Source: Candidatus Bathyarchaeota archaeon (GTDB lineage Archaea > Thermoproteota > Bathyarchaeia > Bathyarchaeales > Bathycorpusculaceae). Taken from it: DNA of 5,410 nucleotides. Below, in pieces: positions 1 to 5,301 of this stretch; positions within the stretch are counted from its first letter, which is position 1, and every line of letters begins with the position of its first letter. Under the pieces are notes generated by a model. That model did no database searches and was not told the DNA's origin. It saw nothing but the letters and a program-made list of their open reading frames with translations. The DNA lies in assembly GCA_030673805.1 (NCBI GenBank), contig DAOVIH010000072.1, positions 1 through 5,410 of the forward strand, written 5' to 3'. Both the position numbers and the translations under genes were made by a program.

Positions 1-203
1 GCCTTAACCCTAGAACCTATTGACGCCTGAATTTCGGGCCAGCTCCACCAAGCCCTATGAAGTCGACTCACGGCTTCTTCTTGAGATCTTGCCCTCACCA
101 AGGCAACGATTTCTGTGTCAGGTCGGTGGATCAGCCTTCTAGCTATCTGGGTGCCGATGAAACCGTTTGCCCCAGTCAAAAGAACGATTTTTTTGGCTTT
201 CAC
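1..203 (-). CDS. Thioester reductase-like NAD(P)-binding protein (extended SDR, NAD_binding_4 type), N-terminal fragment
   Basis: This is the first 67 codons of a gene that runs off the left edge. Residues 9-17 read LTGANGFIG, the GxxGxxG dinucleotide-binding loop at the start of a Rossmann fold. Residues 34-48 (ALVRARSQEEAVSRL) match the segment after beta-2 in the thioester-reductase/male-sterility family, where a LVRA-x-S-x-EEA-x-x-RL stretch is typical. That family reduces thioester-bound acyl groups with NAD(P)H, either as the terminal domain of peptide synthetases and carboxylic acid reductases or as stand-alone proteins. A plain sugar-nucleotide epimerase is the alternative, but the LVRA...EEA motif argues against it. 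The start is GTG at 203-201, the only candidate after an in-frame TAA four codons upstream. It is preceded by AAGGTGAT, a good Shine-Dalgarno sequence lying inside the end of the upstream gene. The GTG overlaps that gene's TGA (GTGA), so translation is probably coupled. The catalytic Tyr-Lys pair lies outside the window. Confidence 0.8.
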   Translation of the reverse strand, partial: MKAKKIVLLTGANGFIGTQIARRLIHRPDTEIVALVRARSQEEAVSRLHRAWWSWPEIQASIGSRVK

Positions 204-1447
204 ACCATCACCTTAAAGCCTTTTTCTATCAAGAAGTTGCGCAGTAGCCGTTTATTCAGTTTCGCCCTGGAAAGATGAGTTTTGTAACCTTCAATTACTG
301 CGTTTTGGTACTTGCTGTGTTGGGCAAAGAGCACATCAACTCGTCTGCTCAACTCGCTGAAGCTTGCAGAGTCAGTACTGAAGTAGAGTTTGTGCAACAT
401 TCCCAGATCACTGAAAAGATCTCGGACACGAAGATCATGCCCGATACCAATCATCGGAACCCCCGCGGCCATGGAGAGAACACAGGCGTGGTACCTCATT
501 GAGATTACCAACTGAAGACTTCGCAGCACGCTTGTCATCTGAGACGTATTATACTCCGCTGATGAAATGATTCTAGCCCAGTTCTTGTTTCTCATATTCC
601 CCAAAACCCTCTTTGCCATTGGTTCGTCAAGGGACTCCATGCATAAAAGAACCACAGCTTGGCGGTGCTCTTCGACTATCCGATCCGCTTCAGCAGCTAA
701 GTTCTTGGCTAGCAGTTCTGCTGCCTGACTTCGCTCCTTAGATCTTGAGAAATAATAGGGCCAACGATAACAATCCCTGCTGTGGCCCCAAGGACGAAAA
801 ACTACTGGCCAGCAGTAAGGGTCGATTATTGCCAAACCTACCGTTCCCCGTTGGGCAGTCTCGGGCCAGACCCTTAAAAGTAACTGTTCGTCAATGGTTT
901 TTGGCTCAAAACAGAAGGCGGTGTCGGCAGTCACTTCAAATGCTGTTTTTACGTCTATCTTTTTCAGTCTATCTACCGCTGATTGGGTACGCATAATTAT
1001 GAGATCAGTTTTTGATGCTTCCTTTTGCACTCGCCTCTTGTTTTTAGGGGAAAGATGACCAGAATCTACGGCATAGGCAAGTGAAGGCTTTCTGGATTCG
1101 TGGGCCCATTTTGTGGCTAGCAGGAAAGCGCTAAGCAGAATCGGCGACCAAGTGTCCATATAGCAGCTTCCCTCCACCAGCATTATCAGATCATGTGAAC
1201 TAACGAGCCGTTTAAGGGAGAAGTGAAAAATGGAAGGAAGCGAGCTGATCTTTAAAGTTTGGGATTCGGAGATGTAACGCCGCAAATTCTTCTCATTTAG
1301 GGTTGGCACCGTGATCAAAGCCTCACTGCCAACGATCGAGCGCACATCATCGATTATAGATAGAAGTCTTGCTTCTGAACCAGTGTTGTTGGCGCCGTTG
1401 TATCCAACAAGAAGGACAGAGGGAACTAAACCGTCACCAACCATCAC
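200..1447 (-). CDS. Polysaccharide pyruvyl transferase family protein
   Basis: This is a 415-residue protein of the polysaccharide pyruvyl transferase family (PF04230, GT-B-like fold). Characterised members such as CsaB move pyruvate from phosphoenolpyruvate onto sugar residues of envelope polymers. Visible landmarks are the Gly-rich N-terminal strand-loop LLVGYNGANNTGSEARLL (residues 12-29), VEGSCYMD (91-98) where family members usually have a GGGS-type turn, a helix-strand RTQSAVDRLKKI followed by VTADTAF (153-178), and the C-terminal signature MRYHACVLSMAAGVPMIGIG (317-336) followed by a D-x-x-VRDLFSDLGM helix. The length is normal for the family. The GGGS-type turn is altered to EGS, so the exact donor or acceptor may differ. 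No signal peptide is seen, so the protein is cytoplasmic. The start is GTG at 1447 or ATG at 1444; an in-frame TGA two codons upstream rules out anything longer, and there is no strong Shine-Dalgarno site. The stop overlaps the GTG of the downstream thioester-reductase-like gene, implying an operon. Family confidence is high; the substrate is unknown. Confidence 0.9.
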   Translation of the reverse strand: MMVGDGLVPSVLLVGYNGANNTGSEARLLSIIDDVRSIVGSEALITVPTLNEKNLRRYISESQTLKISSLPSIFHFSLKRLVSSHDLIMLVEGSCYMDTWSPILLSAFLLATKWAHESRKPSLAYAVDSGHLSPKNKRRVQKEASKTDLIIMRTQSAVDRLKKIDVKTAFEVTADTAFCFEPKTIDEQLLLRVWPETAQRGTVGLAIIDPYCWPVVFRPWGHSRDCYRWPYYFSRSKERSQAAELLAKNLAAEADRIVEEHRQAVVLLCMESLDEPMAKRVLGNMRNKNWARIISSAEYNTSQMTSVLRSLQLVISMRYHACVLSMAAGVPMIGIGHDLRVRDLFSDLGMLHKLYFSTDSASFSELSRRVDVLFAQHSKYQNAVIEGYKTHLSRAKLNKRLLRNFLIEKGFKVMV

Positions 1448-1521
1448 AATTCAGTTGAAATTAACACTCTTTCCTTCCAATAAACATTCATGCCGGACAT
1501 AACACAAACCAAGCCACACCC

Positions 1522-1527
1522 AAAAAA
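1522..1527 (-). terminator. Possible T-run terminator after the Cys-cluster membrane protein
   Basis: A minus-strand T6 run lies about 90 bases after the stop of the 153-residue membrane protein and before the pyruvyl transferase. Archaeal termination often needs only such T-runs. There is no clear stem directly ahead of it, so the call is weak. Confidence 0.25.
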
Positions 1528-1549
1528 CCGCACTAAAACTTGTCCCACT

Positions 1550-1572
1550 AGCTTTCCCAAGCTCTCTTTTTT
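1550..1572 (+). terminator. Hairpin plus T6 on the plus strand, antisense to the local genes
   Basis: AGCTT (1550-1554) and AAGCT (1559-1563) form a perfect 5-bp stem with a 4-base loop TCCC. It is followed by CTC and then T6 (1567-1572), which has intrinsic-terminator geometry on the plus strand. No plus-strand gene lies upstream, so if active it would stop antisense transcription coming out of the pyruvyl transferase gene. It may be chance. Confidence 0.25.
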
Positions 1573-1617
1573 GACAATCTTTTGCTGTGTTGAATCAATC
1601 GCTTAGAGAATGTTTGG

Positions 1618-2079
1618 CTATGAAGTTGGTTGAGTCTTTTTGAATCTTGTTCCACTGTACAAAGAGATCAAAAGAAGAACTACCAGCACCACAATTTTTG
1701 AGATTATGTATTTTTGGATAATCGAAACAACGAGGAAGAATGTTGGAACCCCGGTTAAAAACACGTAAATCAACAAGCCTGAGTCTACCACGGGCTTCCT
1801 CAGGTCTACTTTTTTGCTTCTTCCGAAGAAAAGCTTAGCAGTCTTGGCTAATCCCAGAGTGCAAGTGTAGCAGTTGCAGATTGCACAGAGACGTTTCCGC
1901 AACCCGAAAAAAATTGACGTCACTACTACAAAAAAAAAGACCAAGGCAACCCACGGATTAAAGAACCAACAGGCAATTGATCCCAATGCAACCCAAGAGC
2001 CCATAAGAAAAGTCAAAAAAACAACGTTTTGAGATGGGGCCCCTTCGACTTTTCCACTAATTCCATTATTCTTAGCCAC
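1618..2079 (-). CDS. Four-helix membrane protein with a CxxCxCxxC cluster, function unknown
   Basis: This is a 153-residue protein that I do not recognise. Hydrophobic segments at about residues 19-40, 43-59, 101-121 and 126-142 suggest four membrane helices. Between helices 2 and 3 a basic loop begins RKRLCAICNCYTC, giving cysteines 65, 68, 70 and 73 (CxxCxCxxC), followed by a cationic stretch KTAKLFFGRSKK. With both ends and this loop on the same, probably cytoplasmic, side (positive-inside rule), the cysteines could bind a metal ion or an iron-sulfur centre. The start is GTG at 2079-2077, the only usable one after an in-frame TAA five codons upstream. It is preceded by AAGGGGGT about seven bases away, a fair Shine-Dalgarno site. 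The protein ends in a Lys/Thr-rich tail. It lies 170 bases upstream of the pyruvyl transferase on the same strand, and a functional link is not established. That the gene is real is fairly sure from composition and helix pattern. Confidence 0.75.
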   Translation of the reverse strand: MAKNNGISGKVEGAPSQNVVFLTFLMGSWVALGSIACWFFNPWVALVFFFVVVTSIFFGLRKRLCAICNCYTCTLGLAKTAKLFFGRSKKVDLRKPVVDSGLLIYVFLTGVPTFFLVVSIIQKYIISKIVVLVVLLLISLYSGTRFKKTQPTS

Positions 2080-2086
2080 TCCAATA

Positions 2087-2094
2087 CCCCCTTA
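2087..2094 (-). promoter_or_regulatory. Shine-Dalgarno site of the Cys-cluster membrane protein
   Basis: AAGGGGGT-like sequence on the minus strand (G5 at 2091-2087), seven bases before the GTG at 2079. It supports GTG as the start, since an in-frame TAA precedes it and no ATG is near. Confidence 0.5.
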
Positions 2095-2193
2095 AACTAG
2101 ATTGGCATACCCATAATTTGTAAACCTAATAGTTCCAAGAGGGAACAAGGCCGCCTAATAAGAGTTTGCAAAATAACTAGACCTCTGCCCAAC

Positions 2194-2217
2194 AAAAAAA
2201 CTAACTGAAGAAGCTAG
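2194..2217 (-). terminator. Terminator-like hairpin with T7 after the broken gene
   Basis: On the minus strand CTAGC (2217-2213) pairs with GTTAG (2205-2201), five pairs including one G-U, around a 7-base loop TTCTTCA. It is followed directly by T7 (2200-2194). The stem is short, but the position at the end of the last open frame of the broken minus-strand gene fits a transcription end. Confidence 0.45.
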
Positions 2218-2598
2218 ATTGATGACGGGGGTGATGATAGGAAAAGTTTTCAGGAAGACAATACACGACCACATTATTATACTGGGGCAAAAACTGCGTC
2301 CATTGTTCAATCAAGCCTCCCATGGATTGCTCCGTCAAATTGGCTTCAGTAGACGATTTATTGCAGCGATAATCCCTGCAAGGGGTCTTCTAGTAAAAAA
2401 AAGGGAAAAGTATGAAGATTTTGGCCCAAGCATAAAGAACTTGCAGTCTGCTTCAATCAGTTTCTTAATAAACTTCTGGCCCGTAACTTCATCGAAGGTG
2501 TTTCAAGTTATAGCCAGTGATGCCCCTAAAACACGTTTTTCTTTTTTTTGTTTTTTTAGCCTATTAGGATTTGGGCCCACCAGATACCACAATTGCAT
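2201..2598 (-). pseudogene. Probable decayed gene of unknown family (in-frame TGA and a frameshift)
   Basis: From ATG at 2598-2596 the minus strand reads MQLWYLVGPNPNRLKKQKKE... for 31 codons to a TGA (2505-2503). The same frame then stays open for 55 more codons (NTFDEVTGQKFIKKLIEADC...) to a TGA at 2337-2335. A different frame, open from 2389 and overlapping this end, carries coding-like sequence (MGGLIEQWTQFLPQY... from 2323) to a TAG at 2203-2201, just before the hairpin-T7 terminator. A TATA-like AT tract sits about 25-35 bases before the ATG. The simplest reading is one gene of about 130 codons broken by a nonsense change and a one-base shift. Alternatives are two or three tiny genes, sequencing errors, or coding on the opposite strand: a plus-strand frame of 137 codons (2219-2632) is open there, but it has a TTG start, no Shine-Dalgarno site and an odd composition (SFFCFFSLLGFG). 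I do not recognise the family. Confidence 0.4.
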
Positions 2599-2620
2599 CT
2601 CTCGTGTTGGGTTAGGCGAA

Positions 2621-2632
2621 AAATTAATTTAA
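2621..2632 (-). promoter_or_regulatory. TATA-like box for the minus-strand broken gene
   Basis: The minus strand reads TTAAATTAATTT, whose core AAATTAATTT (2621-2630) is a perfect palindrome. It lies roughly 23-34 bases before the ATG at 2598. This is the spacing expected for an archaeal TATA box and a leaderless transcript, and no Shine-Dalgarno site is present before that ATG. Confidence 0.4.
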
Positions 2633-2869
2633 GAGCCTTGTTGTCTGAGGAAAAATGCAGTCTTTTGCCACACGTACTAGAACAGAAAAAAGAAGAGATG
2701 GGAAAGAATCAAGATACAAATTGCACCCTCTGCTCTAATGTAGTCGGAAAAAAGGTTTAGGGCATCGATTATTCAGAGAATAGTTTTTAGAGACACTTAC
2801 CATAGAAAGAAAAGAAGTGATAAGCAAAATGCTAGAGGTCCTACCCTTGAAGAAAACCAGGAGAGAGCC
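2633..2869. other. Divergent intergenic region
   Basis: This is the spacer between the minus-strand broken gene and the plus-strand glutaminyl cyclotransferase. It is A-rich on the plus strand. I see no RNA gene and no strong inverted repeat. It should hold the promoter of the cyclotransferase gene, but no single TATA box stands out; AT tracts around 2767-2787 are possible. A 14-codon frame (2829-2873) occupies its right end. Confidence 0.45.
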
Positions 2870-2873
2870 ATGA
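2829..2873 (+). CDS. Possible 14-codon leader ORF overlapping the cyclotransferase start
   Basis: ATG at 2829 opens the frame MLEVLPLKKTRREP, ending in TGA at 2871-2873. That TGA overlaps the ATG of the cyclotransferase gene in an ATGA arrangement. Such an overlap could couple translation of a leader peptide to the downstream gene. There is no clear Shine-Dalgarno site before this ATG, and the downstream start has its own, so this may be chance. Confidence 0.2.
   Translation: MLEVLPLKKTRREP
2860..2864 (+). promoter_or_regulatory. Shine-Dalgarno site of the cyclotransferase gene
   Basis: GGAGA at 2860-2864, five bases before the ATG at 2870. It fixes that ATG as the start and places the N-terminal hydrophobic helix immediately after a short basic stretch. 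Confidence 0.65.
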
Positions 2874-3661
2874 GAAAACAATCATTGTTTCTAGTTGCAC
2901 TCATTATGGTGGGGCTCTTGTCTAGCGCTGTTGCGCTGGTTTTGCTATCTAATTGGCAAGCAGCCTCCCCAGCGAGGCAATACACCTATCGGATTATCAA
3001 CGTTTATCCCCATGACGAAGATGCTTTTACACAGGGTTTGGTATTTGAGAACGGTTTTTTGTATGAGAGTACAGGACTATACGGAGAGTCAACGTTACGT
3101 CGAGTCGAATTAGAGACTGGAAAGGTTATAGAGCTTCTTTCTTTACCGGATCAATATTTTGGGGAAGGTATAACAGTGCTTAATGATAGAATCATCCAAC
3201 TAACATGGTTATCGAACAAAGGCTTTGTCTATGGAGTACATTCTTTCGAGTTAATGCAAGAGTTCAACTATCCCACTCAAGGATGGGGAATTACTCATGA
3301 CGGCATTCAGCTTATGATGAGTGATGGAACTGCAATATTGCACTTCATAGATCCAATAACATTCGAGAAGGTTACAGAGGTAAATGTGTATGACAAAGCT
3401 CCCGTGACTGAACTCAATGAACTCGAATACATTCAGGGAAAAATCTATGCCAACGTTTGGAAAGAAGAAAAAATTGCAATAATCAACCCCCAAACTGGCA
3501 AAGTCGAAGGGTGGGTGGATATGAGTGGCCTTCGAAACCTAGAAAATCAAAACCCAGGTGTCCTCAATGGAATCGCTTATGATTCAAAAGAAGACAGAAT
3601 CTTTGTGACTGGGAAAAGGTGGGCACAGGTTTTTGAGATCGAGTTGGTTCCTTTGGCCTGA
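2870..3661 (+). CDS. Glutaminyl-peptide cyclotransferase (glutamine cyclotransferase, beta-propeller type), exported or membrane-anchored
   Basis: This 263-residue enzyme converts N-terminal glutamine of peptides to pyroglutamate with loss of ammonia. It belongs to the plant/bacterial glutamine cyclotransferase family (PF05096), a five-bladed beta-propeller. Family landmarks appear in order: FTQGL (53-57), LYESTGLYGESTLRRV (64-79), FGEGIT (97-102), LTW (111-113), GWGITHDG (138-145), MSDGT (150-154), LNELE (182-186), ANVW (194-197), VLNGIAYD (231-238) and FVTGKRW (245-251). All signature strands are present, so it is probably active. Residues 1-4 are basic and 5-27 are hydrophobic, giving a signal peptide or N-terminal anchor; the catalytic domain would face the outside. 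The start is ATG with a good GGAGA five bases upstream. It is transcribed alone and converges on the modular exported protein gene 46 bases downstream. Its natural substrates are unknown; exported proteins with N-terminal Gln are plausible. Confidence 0.95.
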   Translation: MRKQSLFLVALIMVGLLSSAVALVLLSNWQAASPARQYTYRIINVYPHDEDAFTQGLVFENGFLYESTGLYGESTLRRVELETGKVIELLSLPDQYFGEGITVLNDRIIQLTWLSNKGFVYGVHSFELMQEFNYPTQGWGITHDGIQLMMSDGTAILHFIDPITFEKVTEVNVYDKAPVTELNELEYIQGKIYANVWKEEKIAIINPQTGKVEGWVDMSGLRNLENQNPGVLNGIAYDSKEDRIFVTGKRWAQVFEIELVPLA

Positions 3662-3707
3662 CTAGTCGCGTAAATTTCTGGGGTGCCTGGCATTTGTTGG
3701 ATGATTC
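3662..3707. other. Convergent 46-base spacer
   Basis: This lies between the plus-strand cyclotransferase stop and the minus-strand modular protein stop. It has no T-run on either strand; only a short odd palindrome TGCCTGGCA is present. Termination must therefore occur elsewhere, perhaps inside the opposing gene. Confidence 0.5.
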
Positions 3708-4949
3708 TTATAGATCTATCCAATAGAATAGCACGTATTCTGGGGAGTTTAGCATACGGGAATCTGATGGAAGATGAATATGATTTCCTAGAAAACCACT
3801 GTAGTCGATTGACCCTGCCTCATAAACAAAACCACTCCGACCTTCTGCTTTGTAAGTATCTATTGCTTCAACCCAATAATTCTTTACTATGTTGGCAGTG
3901 GCTATGGTCTCATACCATTGAAGTTCATAAGTAATTTTTCCTTGATCTCCCAAAGAGAGGATGACATCCATAGCCGTGATTACATCCTTATGGAAGATGT
4001 CACTTCTGAGATTATGGGGGGTTACTTCCACATCTTCGAATTCTTTAATGTCATTATAAACTCTTATTATTACCTGTGGAATCACTACTTTCCGGCTATT
4101 GGTATTTCGTCTTATTACTTCATCTTTCCATACTGAGTATATGTTTGTTAATGCTGAAGGAGATGTCTTGTAGAAAGAAAGAGTTGTTCTATCTTTCCAC
4201 GGATAGTGGTCAAGTCTGAACACGTTGCGTTCGGACCATCCACCTGAGTAGTAAGCGGTGTACCACCAATTAGGTTCCCCATTCAATGAGTCGATTATGT
4301 GGGTGTTCATGGTTTCATCGAAATGATATTCTAGTGATATTAAACCTTGCAGGTCTAGGTGAACTATGACATCGAACATCGAGAAGAAACCTGGATTGAA
4401 GAGATCCGGTCTTATTGTTACTACTTCAGTTGGGTCAAAAGTGAAAAGTTGGTTGTCAATAGTGACTTCGCCAATCCCTTTAGGAGAGGTATCTGGTGGA
4501 GGCGTTGGCAATGGGTTTGGTGATGGAGAGGGGGTAGGGGATGGGGGAGATTGGCTTGGAATAGGTGATGGTGTAGTTGTTGGTTGCGGTGTTGGAGAAG
4601 GGGAAGGGATAGGCGATTCGGTAAAAACTGCTTTCATTGAATAATTATTATTCATGGTTATAGTAATTGGGTTTTTCTCCAAAGTTTCGCCATCAAAGAT
4701 CCAATTATTAAAAATGAAGCCTTCATTGGGAAGAGCATTGATTGTTACTCTGTATCCATATTTAAAACTGTAAACTCCCGGAGCCGGATTTGTGGATCCT
4801 CCAGTTGTAGTTGAAATAGTTAGACTCAGATCTATGGGTGGTTGTTCAGTGTTAAAGAAGGTTTGTGAAATTATGAAACTGGAAATTATTATCAGAACAA
4901 CTATAGCAAAAAAAACTACTATTCTATTTCTTCCACTAAGTTTAGTCAT
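3708..4949 (-). CDS. Exported modular surface protein: InlB-like repeat, Pro/Ser/Thr stalk and duplicated C-terminal domain
   Basis: This is a 413-residue protein with no recognisable enzyme motif. Residues 10-28 form a signal or anchor helix after a short basic head. Residues 42-110 match the divergent InlB B-repeat/'Bacterial repeat' fold, with landmarks GGSTNPAPGVYSF, VTINALPNEGFIFNNW and NNNYSMKAVF. Residues 113-156 are almost entirely Pro, Ser and Thr, a flexible stalk as in many archaeal surface proteins. The rest (about 160-413) is predicted beta-rich, with two similar units at about 175-261 and 309-413 (details under findings); their WWYTAYY and final YVLFYWIDL strands recall DUF4430-type domains, but this is a guess. 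The start ATG at 4949 has no Shine-Dalgarno site, but a TATA-like box 24-33 bases upstream fits a leaderless transcript. There are no cysteines in the mature part. Role: probably adhesion, binding or envelope structure. It ends 46 bases from the convergent cyclotransferase gene. Confidence 0.85.
   Translation of the reverse strand: MTKLSGRNRIVVFFAIVVLIIISSFIISQTFFNTEQPPIDLSLTISTTTGGSTNPAPGVYSFKYGYRVTINALPNEGFIFNNWIFDGETLEKNPITITMNNNYSMKAVFTESPIPSPSPTPQPTTTPSPIPSQSPPSPTPSPSPNPLPTPPPDTSPKGIGEVTIDNQLFTFDPTEVVTIRPDLFNPGFFSMFDVIVHLDLQGLISLEYHFDETMNTHIIDSLNGEPNWWYTAYYSGGWSERNVFRLDHYPWKDRTTLSFYKTSPSALTNIYSVWKDEVIRRNTNSRKVVIPQVIIRVYNDIKEFEDVEVTPHNLRSDIFHKDVITAMDVILSLGDQGKITYELQWYETIATANIVKNYWVEAIDTYKAEGRSGFVYEAGSIDYSGFLGNHIHLPSDSRMLNSPEYVLFYWIDL
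4482..4613 (-). repeat. Low-complexity Pro/Ser/Thr codon repeat within the modular protein
   Basis: This stretch encodes residues 113-156, an irregular SP/TP/PSP run. At DNA level it is a plus-strand GGNGAT/GGTGNN-rich tract. It is repetitive enough to vary in length by slippage or recombination. Confidence 0.7.
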
Positions 4950-4972
4950 CTTATTTACTTCGATTCTTGGCC

Positions 4973-4982
4973 CATATTAAAC
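4973..4982 (-). promoter_or_regulatory. TATA-like box for the modular surface protein gene
   Basis: The minus strand reads TTTAATATGG, close to the archaeal TTTAWATA consensus, 24-33 bases before the ATG at 4949. With no Shine-Dalgarno site before that ATG, a leaderless or very short-leader transcript is likely. Confidence 0.5.
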
Positions 4983-5026
4983 CAAGACCTTAAAAAAAGG
5001 TTTTCCAGAATTTCACCAAGATCTTA
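4981..5026 (-). repeat. Pair of 12-base direct repeats next to the TATA box
   Basis: On the minus strand TAAGGTCTTGGT (4992-4981) and TAAGATCTTGGT (5026-5015) differ by one base and are spaced 34 bases start to start. The proximal copy abuts the TATA-like box at the position of the BRE, so a regulator bound there could block or help TBP/TFB binding. The operator role is inferred. Confidence 0.4.
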
Positions 5027-5201
5027 TTACTAAAAAATCAATGCATTGTATGACCTCATAAAAAATCTAATCGCATATAATAAGATTTCCTATAGGCGAT
5101 CTGTGTCACAAGAAATAATCCCTTCCAATCTCACCGATATGTTCTATAGTGGGATTTTTGCCCAAACAAAGGCAATGTTCAAAAAAACAAGTTTTACTCG
5201 G

Positions 5202-5219
5202 ATTCTTCCAATTCTTCCA
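5202..5219. repeat. Two-copy 9-base tandem repeat
   Basis: ATTCTTCCA occurs twice head to tail. It is too short to suggest a function beyond local slippage. Confidence 0.5.
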
Positions 5220-5278
5220 AGAGGAAAAATACGAAAAAACTAAAGATGTTATCAGACTCTCGATATAGTCAAGAGGTG

Positions 5279-5284
5279 AAAAAA
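5279..5284 (-). terminator. T6 run after the right-edge gene
   Basis: The minus strand reads CTCTTTTTTC 18 bases after the stop at 5302. It is a typical archaeal T-run terminator position, though no clear stem was seen. Confidence 0.4.
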
Positions 5285-5301
5285 GAGGGGTTGAGATCGT
5301 T

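Larger units (their letters stand above)
1448..1617. other. Intergenic spacer between membrane protein gene and pyruvyl transferase gene
   Basis: This 170-base spacer separates two minus-strand genes. On the minus strand it has a T6 run (1527-1522) that could end the upstream transcript and a TATA-like TTTATTGG about 35-42 bases before the pyruvyl transferase start. On the plus strand a short hairpin followed by T6 is present (listed separately). No open frame of coding character was seen. Confidence 0.5.
4950..5301. other. Gap of about 350 bases without a convincing gene
   Basis: Its left end (4950-5026) is the promoter region of the modular protein gene. A 65-codon plus-strand frame (5046-5243, TTG start) lacks a Shine-Dalgarno site and a recognisable protein pattern. 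Short minus-strand frames here also lack starts. A 9-base tandem ATTCTTCCA repeated twice lies at 5202-5219. The T-rich minus-strand runs near the right end probably end the next gene's transcript. Confidence 0.5.

Noticed and set aside
2219..2632. 137-codon plus-strand reading frame
   Set aside because: It starts with TTG/ATG without a Shine-Dalgarno site, its protein has an unnatural composition, and the minus strand of the same region shows promoter, coding-like frames and terminator signals. It is kept only as an alternative under the broken gene.
3681..3700. TGCCTGGCA palindrome between convergent genes as a bidirectional terminator
   Set aside because: It has a one-base centre, so it cannot form a hairpin of useful size, and there is no T-run on either side.
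4366..4644. Plus-strand Gly/Val-rich frame (GDGVVVGCGVGEGEG)
   Set aside because: It is the mirror of the proline-rich stalk codons of the surface protein on the minus strand.
4987..5004. ACCTT-AAAAA-AAGGT hairpin followed by TTTT as a terminator
   Set aside because: The stem is five weak pairs, the T-run is only four bases, no plus-strand gene precedes it, and it overlaps the direct-repeat region upstream of the surface protein promoter.
5118..5216. Minus-strand frame ending ...TIEHIGEIGRDYFL
   Set aside because: It looks protein-like over about 30 codons but has no proper start codon or ribosome site, and other frames in the same stretch look equally plausible.
5046..5243. 65-codon plus-strand reading frame with TTG start
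   Set aside because: There is no ribosome site, no recognisable pattern and no support from neighbours; the region is AT-rich and gives open frames by chance.
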